A stretch of 51,245 bases of DNA from Caldisericales bacterium. Its GTDB lineage: Bacteria > Caldisericota > Caldisericia > JAAYUI01. Shown piece after piece: positions 1-8,711 of the stretch. The notes beneath the pieces were generated by a model. It saw only the letters and a program-made list of their open reading frames with translations, searched no databases and was not told where the DNA came from. The stretch covers positions 1 to 51,245 of the forward strand of contig JAKIZT010000013.1 of the NCBI GenBank assembly GCA_022707885.1, in the 5' to 3' direction. Within the stretch, counting starts at the first letter, position 1. Every line of letters starts with the position of its first letter. The position numbers and the translations under genes are program-made.

Positions 1-84
1 AAAGATCCAAGACCTCTTTTTGATGGTACTCCTGTTGCTCTTGACCAGCAGAAGGCAATTGTTGTGACTGTGTGGGGGAGGTAG
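1..84 (+). CDS. 3' end of a constant-tail beta-propeller paralog (partial)
   Basis: Only the last 27 codons and the TAG stop are inside the window; the gene starts upstream. The residues (KDPRPLFDGTPVALDQQ, then VVTVWGR) match the C-terminus of the three complete genes that follow, almost base for base, so this is a fourth member of the same tandem family. The 11 bases after the stop (85-95) are also identical to those after the stop at 8260. The 198 bases from 85 to 282 carry no gene. They hold a few imperfect inverted repeats (for example 148-155 with 208-215) and the ribosome-binding site of the next gene. Function unknown; presumably exported like its paralogs. Confidence 0.85.
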   Translation, partial: KDPRPLFDGTPVALDQQKAIVVTVWGR

Positions 85-282
85 GTTGTACTCACTGTGA
101 GCGCAAAGGTTTCTCATTACTGCATATTTCGAATGATAAGGGGTGCTACTGGTTTTTTCCAAAATATTGCTGGGATTGAAAAACACCAGATCAGCTTTAT
201 GAATAATAAACCAGTGGGGCTTTGGTCTTGTATTATGAAATGAAACAACAAGAAATTTTCGTGTCTGGGAAGAGGGGAAGAG

Positions 283-2733
283 TTGGCAATGAAACATGTT
301 TTGATAAAAATCACGATCATAGTTTTTCTGGTTTGCATGCCATCAAGTGGCACAAACTCTCAAACAGATTCATACCCTCCAATTCTACCGGAGAAAAGCA
401 TTCCAGGAATAGAACACATAGAAGTTACAGACAATACATTGGTTATTTACTCAAACACAGGTGCAACCGAGATAGACAAAAATACTGGCCTTGTAGCTGG
501 CACAAAACCGATGGCCTTTTCCTTCAACAAATACTCTTATCCTACACATTACGCGTCAACATCATCAAAACCGTTTCTCCGCAACAAGAGTTTCAATATG
601 GCGGGCAACTTACTCACCAAATATGAGCCGTTCGTTTTTGGGAAAGATTTTGTCTGTCTGATTGGGGAGGAAATGATTGGTATTTACAAAGGCAAGGTCG
701 CCTGGAAGCATAATAAACCCAACCAGTACAATAGAATAGACGAATTGTCTGATTCTTGCATAGTTTTTCATGGTGGAACAGGCATGATGGTGATTGAAAA
801 GACAACAGGAATAGTTGTCCTGGAATGTGCTTATCCGCCAGCTTCCTTTTCTTTCACTGTGGGCATAGACTCCAATAGAACAATGTCTTTTATAAGAGAT
901 GACCAGGTGGCCATAATAGACAATTGTTTTGTGGTGTCTATCGAAGGGTGCCCAAGATTGTTGTGGGATTTGCCAATAAAGGGGCTTCCATTTATCCTTA
1001 AGGATGATGTAGGAACAATACAGGCATCTTTCTCTAAGCCCGATCAAGCAACATATTTTGACAAACTTACTGGTGAAAAAAAGAAGGAAGTTGTTCTTGC
1101 CTATGAAGATATGCCAAATCCATTGCCGCTAAATAACTATGGTATTTTAGGTGTTGTGCAAAACACCGCCTATGGGTATATGAAGACAAACCCGCTCTCA
1201 ATTTTTGGATTCGACATTGCGACAGGAAAAATACTGTTCTCAAAACCACTATTCTGCCAAAATCAAAAACATAAAATATTTGATGACGGAAAATCCATCT
1301 TTTATGTTTCCCCAGCCGGGATAGAAAAAATTGACTCTGCAAATGGGAAGTCGCTCTGGAGGAGCCCATTTCCAGACAGCATGCGGTTTGTGAATGGCCC
1401 AGATGATCTTTACGCTTTCTGGCCAACCTATGGCAAAGATGGTGAACTGGAAAATTCAATCTCCCGTTTTGGCTCGCAAGAAAAAGCACTCTCGAGTTGC
1501 CCATACATCGATTATGGTTTCACCCCAAATCTTGTCCCAACAAAATACGGCGTTGTTTGGGTCCCGCAAAATGGTGAAGGCGAGGGGCCAGTACTGACAG
1601 GCGCAGATGGGACAACCAAAACCTACAAACTAAACAAATGGAGCGATTACATGCATCCTGGTTATGCCTGTGACGGTGAAATACTTTTCGTAAATTACAA
1701 TGGAGCTTTCGTATCCTGCATCGACCTGAAAACTGGCAATATCGATAACATACAGGTAAGCGAGACTGAATCCACCAGAAAAGACGCGAAGAAGATATTG
1801 CTGGCAAATGACAGGTGGATTTTCACCGATGCCGGGGACTACTATTGGCTGGCAATTAGCAGAACAGACAAAAGCACCAAAAAATTTTTCAAACACAAAC
1901 AATCTTACTCCAGTGCACTCATTAATGAGGATTGTGTTGTGCTTTCGGGAACAACAGTTTTTGGCTTGAAAACATACTTCCAGAACACATATCCGGGCAA
2001 TTTTCTTTGTTTTTGTGAAGGGGGTTTGCTTGTCCAATACAATGACGGGATTGTATTTATCGACTCCGAGAGGGGAGAATTCAAAAAAATAGCAACAATA
2101 AAAAACCATATGGGTAGGTCGCTCAAGATTGGGAACATTCTTGTTTCTGGGGAATTTATGGCAGATATCGATAAAGGGGAAATTGTCCAGGAGATGCTAC
2201 CTTATTATTCCACTACTGAAAATTCAATAACTACTCTCAACAACAAGGTAATAATATCAAAAGATGGCGGTTACTCAATATTCTCCCCATGCCCCTCATT
2301 CTCGGTCAAAAGAACAGGGAAGGGTGGAGGGAATGGCAAGGATGGAGCAGGTGAGGTAAGCTTTGAGTTCAAAAACACAAGAGAGGATGGAAGAGACCTT
2401 GTATTGAAGGGAGAGGTGTATCTTGTCTCCTGGGGGGATGATGGGAAAGCACCTGTGTTTGCCAAGCTTAATGAATCTAGACATAAGTTGGGACCTCTGC
2501 TTCCTGGGATGTTACAAGAAATTACATTCAGGCTTCCTGAACCACCTTTACTTGAGAACAATCAGAAAGGTGAAGGGAAGTATTTTGCTCTTGTTGTGGA
2601 GTCTAATGGATTAATGGACAGGGAGAAATCTGTTTTGTCCGAGTATGATAAAGATCCAAGACCTCTTTTTGATGGTACTCCTGTTGCTCTTGATCAGCAG
2701 AAGGCTATTGTTGTGACTGTGTGGGGGAGGTAG
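283..2733 (+). CDS. Exported beta-propeller-like protein with constant C-terminal module, copy 1
   Basis: A protein of about 816 residues. The start is TTG at 283 or ATG at 289, both behind the purine-rich AGAGGGGAAG at 271-280. Residues 1-25 form a signal peptide (positive MAMKHVLIK, then hydrophobic IIVFLVCM), so it is exported. Residues about 30-660 look like a beta-propeller: repeated beta-strand pairs with TG and DG turns and phrases such as EKTTG, DIATGK and DSANGK, which resemble degenerate PQQ/WD-like blades. No catalytic motif is visible. From about residue 667 the protein switches to a Gly/Lys-rich linker and a module shared with its neighbours. The next gene begins on the base after its stop, so the two are probably cotranscribed. 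The ligand is unknown; binding or adhesion at the cell surface is inference. Confidence 0.85.
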   Translation: MAMKHVLIKITIIVFLVCMPSSGTNSQTDSYPPILPEKSIPGIEHIEVTDNTLVIYSNTGATEIDKNTGLVAGTKPMAFSFNKYSYPTHYASTSSKPFLRNKSFNMAGNLLTKYEPFVFGKDFVCLIGEEMIGIYKGKVAWKHNKPNQYNRIDELSDSCIVFHGGTGMMVIEKTTGIVVLECAYPPASFSFTVGIDSNRTMSFIRDDQVAIIDNCFVVSIEGCPRLLWDLPIKGLPFILKDDVGTIQASFSKPDQATYFDKLTGEKKKEVVLAYEDMPNPLPLNNYGILGVVQNTAYGYMKTNPLSIFGFDIATGKILFSKPLFCQNQKHKIFDDGKSIFYVSPAGIEKIDSANGKSLWRSPFPDSMRFVNGPDDLYAFWPTYGKDGELENSISRFGSQEKALSSCPYIDYGFTPNLVPTKYGVVWVPQNGEGEGPVLTGADGTTKTYKLNKWSDYMHPGYACDGEILFVNYNGAFVSCIDLKTGNIDNIQVSETESTRKDAKKILLANDRWIFTDAGDYYWLAISRTDKSTKKFFKHKQSYSSALINEDCVVLSGTTVFGLKTYFQNTYPGNFLCFCEGGLLVQYNDGIVFIDSERGEFKKIATIKNHMGRSLKIGNILVSGEFMADIDKGEIVQEMLPYYSTTENSITTLNNKVIISKDGGYSIFSPCPSFSVKRTGKGGGNGKDGAGEVSFEFKNTREDGRDLVLKGEVYLVSWGDDGKAPVFAKLNESRHKLGPLLPGMLQEITFRLPEPPLLENNQKGEGKYFALVVESNGLMDREKSVLSEYDKDPRPLFDGTPVALDQQKAIVVTVWGR
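2283..2733 (+). repeat. Constant 3' module, copy 1 (451 bp)
   Basis: This stretch, from CTCCCCATGCCC to the TAG stop, recurs at 4935-5385 with the same length, at 7771-8260 with a 39-base insertion, and as a tail at 1-84. By eye the copies are roughly 90% identical in DNA, whereas the upstream parts of the genes are not alignable by eye. It encodes SPCPSFSV, a GKGGG-type linker and a beta-rich domain ending VVTVWGR. Confidence 0.9.
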
Positions 2734-5385
2734 ATGGACTTGTATACTGCTTTCTTGAATAAGTCCATGGTTAACAAAAAAATGAAAAACATTAGCTACA
2801 AAACAAATCTATTGCTAGCGATGCTCATCTTCGTGTCAAATCTTTTTGGAGCGACCCCCCTGGACACGCTCTCCATTCAGGGTGTAGATTCATGGGAAAA
2901 TCTGTATTTTGACTCTGCAAATACAGCGTATCAGGATGAATCGCTGAATTATCCTGTATTGCCTTCTGAGATACTTCTCAATGGAGGAAGAATAAGTCTG
3001 CCGAATCTTTACCAAATAAGTTACGATCATTTCGAATATAGACGGCCAATACTATACATGCAGGACAAAACCAGCTTCAAAAAATATGCACTCCCATACA
3101 AGTATACGATTTTCAAAGATGGTCATCTGTTCATGTCTCTTGAAAATGATGGTTATTCAATAATTATCGATGGGAATAGTAAAAATTACTCGCCTTCTTA
3201 CATTACATCAGCAAAACCAGTGCCAGGAACAGATATCGTATACGATTTCAAAATAGGCAAGCTTTCCTTTTATGATGAGCATGGTCTTCTCTGGGAAAAA
3301 CAACCATCATACGGCAATGTATCGAGAATCTGGGGCGATCTGGCATATTGCGATGGAGAAATAAGAAACATAAGAACGGGTGAATTATATAAACAACAAT
3401 CATGGGGGATTTCTGACGGGGATGTTTGCTGTGTCGATATTTTTGAGCGTGATGTCAAAGGGGCAAGCCAATTCAAGCACACACTTGTATTCAGGTGCCA
3501 GGATGGCTCTACAATCGGTTTGATACCATATCATATTGACAAAATAAAAAGCGATTGCCTTGAGGCATATGAGGATGACACAAAAACAATTCACAAGCGA
3601 ACTTCTGTTGCACGTTTTTCTAAAAAAGACTGCAGTTTTATCGAGAAACTGGAGGTTAGCGAGGAACAGGCCGACAGTGGATGGATACTTCTCGATTCGC
3701 ATCGGAACATGGGATTGCTGAAATCTGGATCAAATTGGTCTATCATAAATTTGGTCACCGGGAAAGAGTGTCTTGACTTTAAGGGCGACCAGCCACCTGA
3801 GTGGGTGTATTTCGGAAATGATGGATTGACAGTGTGTGTTTTTAAATTTGGAGTACAACTCTATGATCTAAACACAATAGAATCAACTGGTAAGCCAAAA
3901 ATCATACAAACAGATGGCAAACGCAACAATAAGATATATTGGTCAGAATCATGCGATTTCAAGTTCTCAAAGGGCAATCTTCTCTATCTAAAAACAATCG
4001 AGGATGGATCGCAAGTTGTTCCTCGCGATCCTGATATCCTTCAAGTAAAGGCATCAAACGGGATGAAACTGCCAGGTGTTTTTATCAATACAACAGCCAG
4101 TTCACTTATCTCCAGAATCAATTATGACAATAATAAATACACCAAAATATACGAAGATAAAGGAATGGTGTCGATAGATCTGTGGTCTGTTGGAAAATCC
4201 GAACCTCTGGTACATTTGAGCTCAGATCTGAACGGATTAAAACACATTGGCCCTGTCACTTGGAAAGATGGAAAATTCTTTATTACATTTCTCTCAGAAA
4301 AAGATGAATATGAAACTTTTAGTATTTTACAAATAGATCCCAGAAATGGACAAATAACAAAAAAATACAAAATAAATGACAGAGCATTCAAATCATATGA
4401 TTGCGACAACGAACGCCTGCTTGCAGTGGATGAAAAACACATTGTGGTCTTTAACTCCCACAATGTTTGGTATATAAACCTGCAAACCGAGGAAATCAAA
4501 AAAATAGGAGTCCCGGATCTCCTGGAAAATTCCACACCAATACTTGTTGGTAATTATGTGCTTATTGACAATGCAACGGGAATTGTTCGGGTTGTCAATC
4601 TGGCCACTGGCGAGGTCTGGAAAAATCATTATCTGATCGGTATCCAAAACGGTTGTGCGTATTTGCTACCGGACAAATCGAACGTCCCAAGAAAAATAAA
4701 AGTAATAGATTCAAAAAACAACACTGTGACCGATATTGCAGCACCACAAATTCTTCAAAATGAACAATACATGGCGATCTCAACCTGCAAAAATGCTTTT
4801 CTCATGAATGGCGCAATTTTGAGCAACAAATTTGATCTTGTCCAAAAGATTCCTGAACATTCAAAATCTGAGTCTATATTCAAAATTTTTGGCGGATCAG
4901 CGTATATCAATAAAGATGGTTCATTATTCAAGCTCTCCCCATGCCCATCGTTTTCAGTCGAAAGGACGGGGAAGGGTGGAGGGGACGGCAAGGATGGAGC
5001 AGGTGAGGTAAGCTTTGAGTTCAAAAACACAAGAGAGGATGGAAGAGATCTTGTATTGAAGGGGGAGGTGTATCTAGTTTCTTGGGGGGATGATGGGAAG
5101 GCACCTGTGTTTGCCAAGCTGAATGAACCAAGGCATAAGCTAGGGCCTCTGCTTCCTGGGATGTCACAGAAGATTACATTCAAGTTTCCTGAACCGCCTT
5201 TGATGGAACATAATCAGAAAGGTGAAGGGAAGTATTTTGCTCTTGTTGTGGAGTCTAATGGATTGTTAGACACAAAAAACTCTACTCTTTCAGATTTTGA
5301 TAAAGATCCTAGACCTCTTTTTGATGGTACTCCTGTTGCTCTTGACTGGCAGAAGGCCATTGTTGTGACTGTGTGGGGAAAATAA
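2734..5385 (+). CDS. Exported beta-propeller-like protein with constant C-terminal module, copy 2
   Basis: Up to 883 residues. The ATG at 2734 directly follows the stop of the previous gene, whose last codons (GGGGGAGG) can serve as its ribosome-binding site. The spacing is tight, so TTG at 2740 (9-base spacing) or ATG at 2767 or 2782 are alternatives. The signal peptide sits at about residues 17-40 (KNISYKTNLLLAMLIF). Residues about 45-730 are propeller-like beta-rich sequence with no catalytic motif, clearly different from copy 1. The C-terminal 150 residues repeat the shared module and end VTVWGK. The stop is TAA rather than the TAG of its siblings. Function unknown; a family of surface receptors or adhesins with variable binding heads is plausible but unproven. 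Confidence 0.83.
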   Translation: MDLYTAFLNKSMVNKKMKNISYKTNLLLAMLIFVSNLFGATPLDTLSIQGVDSWENLYFDSANTAYQDESLNYPVLPSEILLNGGRISLPNLYQISYDHFEYRRPILYMQDKTSFKKYALPYKYTIFKDGHLFMSLENDGYSIIIDGNSKNYSPSYITSAKPVPGTDIVYDFKIGKLSFYDEHGLLWEKQPSYGNVSRIWGDLAYCDGEIRNIRTGELYKQQSWGISDGDVCCVDIFERDVKGASQFKHTLVFRCQDGSTIGLIPYHIDKIKSDCLEAYEDDTKTIHKRTSVARFSKKDCSFIEKLEVSEEQADSGWILLDSHRNMGLLKSGSNWSIINLVTGKECLDFKGDQPPEWVYFGNDGLTVCVFKFGVQLYDLNTIESTGKPKIIQTDGKRNNKIYWSESCDFKFSKGNLLYLKTIEDGSQVVPRDPDILQVKASNGMKLPGVFINTTASSLISRINYDNNKYTKIYEDKGMVSIDLWSVGKSEPLVHLSSDLNGLKHIGPVTWKDGKFFITFLSEKDEYETFSILQIDPRNGQITKKYKINDRAFKSYDCDNERLLAVDEKHIVVFNSHNVWYINLQTEEIKKIGVPDLLENSTPILVGNYVLIDNATGIVRVVNLATGEVWKNHYLIGIQNGCAYLLPDKSNVPRKIKVIDSKNNTVTDIAAPQILQNEQYMAISTCKNAFLMNGAILSNKFDLVQKIPEHSKSESIFKIFGGSAYINKDGSLFKLSPCPSFSVERTGKGGGDGKDGAGEVSFEFKNTREDGRDLVLKGEVYLVSWGDDGKAPVFAKLNEPRHKLGPLLPGMSQKITFKFPEPPLMEHNQKGEGKYFALVVESNGLLDTKNSTLSDFDKDPRPLFDGTPVALDWQKAIVVTVWGK
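4935..5385 (+). repeat. Constant 3' module, copy 2 (451 bp)
   Basis: Same length as copy 1 and closely similar in DNA. It diverges most at residues LLDTKNSTLSDF (copy 1: LMDREKSVLSEY) and at the last codon (GGAAAATAA instead of GGGAGGTAG). Confidence 0.9.
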
Positions 5386-5468
5386 GAATTGAAGATAATC
5401 CCTTAAACCAGAAAAAAGCCCGAAGAGTATTAGTGATAGGAAGCAAAAATCGCAATGATATGAGTTTT

Positions 5469-5492
5469 GCCAAAAGCAAACAGGCTTTTGGC
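5469..5492. other. Perfect 9-bp hairpin in the leader of copy 3
   Basis: GCCAAAAGC (5469-5477) and GCTTTTGGC (5484-5492) form a perfect stem with a 6-base loop. It is followed by TGTTTTG and then, 24 bases on, by the ATG of the next gene. It could be a weak intrinsic terminator or attenuator for the upstream paralog, or a structure at the ribosome-binding region. The T-run is short and broken, so I do not call it a terminator. Confidence 0.5.
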
Positions 5493-5515
5493 TGTTTTGA
5501 AAATGGAGAGGGGAA

Positions 5516-8260
5516 ATGCGTAAATTGGTCCTTTTTTCGCCAAAAACAACATCAATAATTCTTGCGCTGGTGATATTTCTTGCGCCATTCTCATTTGGTA
5601 GCCAAAATGCAACAGCTGGCTACCTGGATGAACCAAACCAAAAAATCCTGCCACCATTCCTGCCATCAGACTGCAATGCTCTTGGTGGCAACTTTTCTAT
5701 CATTGGTAAGGACAAATATCCATCCGGCCTGGTGATGGACCGCCAGCTTGGTGAGGTTGCCAACATAACAAGAACGCTGAATCAGGCAATGATGGAATAT
5801 TATGATATATACTATGGTCAAACACAAATCATCAATTTGCCAGTCAAAAAACCACCAAGTATCCCATACCCTTACAATGTATTGCACAGAGATTTTTCCT
5901 GGGACACATTCTTTTCTGGCAACCCACAGATAATAAAGCTACAAAACAAATCATTCCTGATTGGAGAATGGTGTGGATATAACCCAAAATTGGGATATGC
6001 CATCCAGCAAGAACCATTGAGTGATGTCCAGATCAATCTCAGCTTCATTGACATGGACACTGGCAATGTGGTCTCAAGTTTAAAAACACCTGCAACTAGT
6101 TCCATAATCAGCATTTCAAAAGACATCTTTTGGGGTGAAGTTGGCAAACTATCGGGGTTTGTAGATGTCAAAACCATGAAGGTGATATATTCCCCTCTAT
6201 ATGGCCCTCCTTTCGCATTTAATGAGAAATATATGGCCTCAACACAAGAGATTTACAGCATCAAGGAGAGGAAGGTCACAGCCAATCTCTCCAAGCTTGG
6301 AATCAAAACAAACATAACCAAGATAAAAGATAACTATGTCGACTATATATTCAACCCGGTGTATCCAACCCAGGTAAAAGACCCAAAACCATCCCTTGCA
6401 AGAGTTTCTTTTGATGGCAAACTGCTGTTTAGAAAAGAGTTTGATTTCAAGGTTCCAGTGACAATCAATGACACTTTTGAGAAAAACCTTCTGATAATGG
6501 GCAGAACGGAGGAATCCCACATATTGCGCTATTCAATACGCGACATTGATACGCTTGAAATAAAACACGAATTCCAGATTGGCGAGAATGTTTTCACCGT
6601 AAACAACTATGCAGTTGCAGTTTCAGATCCAACTCGTGTGGCCACAATCTCGAATCTGATAAAAATATGGAGCACAGATCCGGTCAAGCTTGTGAAAGAG
6701 ATACATTTCCCAAAAGAGCCAATATTTCTGGATGCTGGGGGTAAAATATTCTTTGGCTACAGGACAGACGATGGACAATCATGTTTCTATAGACTGGATG
6801 GCGATTACTCGCCAGAGACATTCACTAACACCATTGTGGATACAATGGACCAGTATGTAATTGATAATGGTGATATAGTGGGGGTTAGTCTTGTCTCAAA
6901 AAAGAACGAAAAAGGAACATTCGATACAGAGATAAGAAAGAGAAGCTATAAAATAGGGTCCAAAGGCAATTACTACAAAGAATTGACTATCAATACAGAA
7001 TCTTTTATGGAAAATACTGGACAATTCAAGGTTTATGATGGGAAAATATATGTTTGCACAGGGTTTAGCAGCATAGAATGTTATGATTTGAATGACGGGA
7101 AATTGTTAGCAAGCCTGGAAGGCATAAAGACTGCCGGCTGGGAAACAACAAGAACAGAACTGCTCCTGGAAAACAACGTTTTGACAATTGTCCACTATGG
7201 AACCCAAAAAGGTTTGCTGGCCTACATCACTTGTATTGATGCACGAAAAATGACACGTCTTTACGAGGCCCATGTGAGTGCGCAAGAAAAAGCAAACAGG
7301 CCAAGAATAAAAGTAGACTACTTTGATTCCAGCATGATTGTATTGAACAATTCTTCTGACACTTATATCAATTACTTTAATGGGTCACAGCCAGATGTTA
7401 TCAAAAACAGCAGTTTCATTGCCTTCGAGAACGGCTTGTTGTACCTTTATTGCGATAATTACAGCGGGGAGGATGACAACAGATTACTATTGTTTGATGT
7501 GAAAACAAAAAATAGAAAAAACATGCTCTTCCCTGAAGGAGTGTATCAGCGACAAGCAAAATTTGATGATTACCATCTTTTTGGTGGCAAACTTTGCACG
7601 CTTGGAGGAGATCTTGTCCAGAGCGGTCTTGGGTCCTGGCTTGCTCTCCCAAGACATGGGCAAGCTTTTTACCCAATCCTTGGTATCACTGAAAAATATA
7701 TCCAGCCTTCTGCAACCGCATACATTCCTTCCACTATAGCTGAAATCCCAAACGGTTTAATCGGTAAGCTCTCCCCATGCCCATCATTCTCAGTCAAAAG
7801 GACAGGGAAGGGTGGAGGAGTAAAGGGTGAAGGTGATGATAGGATCATGAGGGACAAGGACGAGGTGGATGGAGCAGGTGAAGTAAGCTTTGAGTTCAGG
7901 AACACAAGAGAGGATGGAAGGGATCTTGTGTTGAAAGGAGAAGTGTATCTTGTCTCTTGGGGGGATGATGGGAAGGCACCTGTGTTTGCCAAGTTGAATG
8001 AACCAAGGCATAAGTTAGGGCCTCTGCTTCCAGGAATATCACAGGAGATTACATTCAAGCTTCCTGAGCCACCTTTGATGGAACATAATCAGAAGGGTGA
8101 AGGGAAGTATTTTGCTCTTGTTGTGGAGTCTAATGGATTAATGGATAGGGAGAAGTCTGTTTTGTCCGAGTATGATAAAGATCCAAGGCCCCTTTTTGAT
8201 GGTACTCCTGTTGCTCTTGATCAGCAGAAGGCCATTGTTGTGACTGTGTGGGGGAGGTAG
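5516..8260 (+). CDS. Exported beta-propeller-like protein with constant C-terminal module, copy 3
   Basis: 914 residues. ATG at 5516 is preceded by GGAGAGGGGAA. Residues 1-35 are a signal peptide (MRKLVLFSPK, then IILALVIFLAPFSFGS, cleavage probably near SQNA). Residues about 36-745 are beta-rich propeller-like sequence (phrases such as DMDTGNVV, DLNDGKLL, DARKMTRLYEA) with no enzyme motif. The C-terminal module repeats that of the two upstream genes but carries about 13 extra charged residues in the linker (KGEGDDRIMRDKDEV). The gene is 130 bases after copy 2, on the same strand, and ends the visible array. The 11 bases after its stop match those after the stop at 84. Function unknown. Confidence 0.85.
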   Translation: MRKLVLFSPKTTSIILALVIFLAPFSFGSQNATAGYLDEPNQKILPPFLPSDCNALGGNFSIIGKDKYPSGLVMDRQLGEVANITRTLNQAMMEYYDIYYGQTQIINLPVKKPPSIPYPYNVLHRDFSWDTFFSGNPQIIKLQNKSFLIGEWCGYNPKLGYAIQQEPLSDVQINLSFIDMDTGNVVSSLKTPATSSIISISKDIFWGEVGKLSGFVDVKTMKVIYSPLYGPPFAFNEKYMASTQEIYSIKERKVTANLSKLGIKTNITKIKDNYVDYIFNPVYPTQVKDPKPSLARVSFDGKLLFRKEFDFKVPVTINDTFEKNLLIMGRTEESHILRYSIRDIDTLEIKHEFQIGENVFTVNNYAVAVSDPTRVATISNLIKIWSTDPVKLVKEIHFPKEPIFLDAGGKIFFGYRTDDGQSCFYRLDGDYSPETFTNTIVDTMDQYVIDNGDIVGVSLVSKKNEKGTFDTEIRKRSYKIGSKGNYYKELTINTESFMENTGQFKVYDGKIYVCTGFSSIECYDLNDGKLLASLEGIKTAGWETTRTELLLENNVLTIVHYGTQKGLLAYITCIDARKMTRLYEAHVSAQEKANRPRIKVDYFDSSMIVLNNSSDTYINYFNGSQPDVIKNSSFIAFENGLLYLYCDNYSGEDDNRLLLFDVKTKNRKNMLFPEGVYQRQAKFDDYHLFGGKLCTLGGDLVQSGLGSWLALPRHGQAFYPILGITEKYIQPSATAYIPSTIAEIPNGLIGKLSPCPSFSVKRTGKGGGVKGEGDDRIMRDKDEVDGAGEVSFEFRNTREDGRDLVLKGEVYLVSWGDDGKAPVFAKLNEPRHKLGPLLPGISQEITFKLPEPPLMEHNQKGEGKYFALVVESNGLMDREKSVLSEYDKDPRPLFDGTPVALDQQKAIVVTVWGR

Positions 8261-8271
8261 GTTGTACTCAC
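7771..8271 (+). repeat. Constant 3' module, copy 3 (490 bp plus shared flank)
   Basis: Same module as at 2283 and 4935, with a 39-base in-frame insertion in the linker just before GAGEVSFEF. Identity with the copy at 1-84 runs past the stop codon through GTTGTACTCAC (8261-8271), so the repeated unit is not limited to coding sequence. Confidence 0.85.
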
Positions 8272-8711
8272 AGTAAAATAAGATTGATTCAGTACCATTA
8301 CACATAATTCAGCTATTTAATTATTATGCTATCTGATTTATTATGGAATTTTCAACACTCTAAAACAGCTTTTCAATAACAGATAGGTAACACTCCAAGT
8401 GGCAAGAAGTTCTATTGCATCAATCGTAAATATACATATCTAACAGACAGTTTGCAAAAAGATAACTGCTAGATTAGCAAAATGATAAAAAAACTGAAAA
8501 CATATTTACAATTTGGGATGGGACCAGATTTGGAAAAACAGATATATTGTTACAGTTGATTGGGATATGATACGCTAGAAAATATGCATTTATACATAAA
8601 AATATTTAGAAGAAAGAAGCAAAAATAATTAATGAATACTTGAAAATCTTGATTGATAAAAACAATCTAGCTGAAATCAAATGTTCACAAATAATTCTCA
8701 ATAATACAAAA
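8261..8711. other. Intergenic region between convergent units, no gene seen
   Basis: 451 strongly AT-rich bases between the end of the propeller array and the 3' end of hydE. I see no RNA gene, no convincing open frame and no clear rho-independent terminator for either side. A weak inverted repeat GATTG (8651-8655) / CAATC (8663-8667) lies near the hydE end. Confidence 0.6.

Noticed and set aside
7669..8058. Antisense open frame recurring in all three constant modules (also about 2271-2561 and 4755-5183)
   Set aside because: It recurs only because the module DNA is repeated; the sense frame is clearly the coding one and the antisense peptides are Pro/Ser-rich without a domain.
1..8271. CRISPR or transposon-type repeat
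   Set aside because: The repeats are 451-490 bp coding modules spaced by kilobases, without short direct repeats, spacers, inverted ends or transposase.
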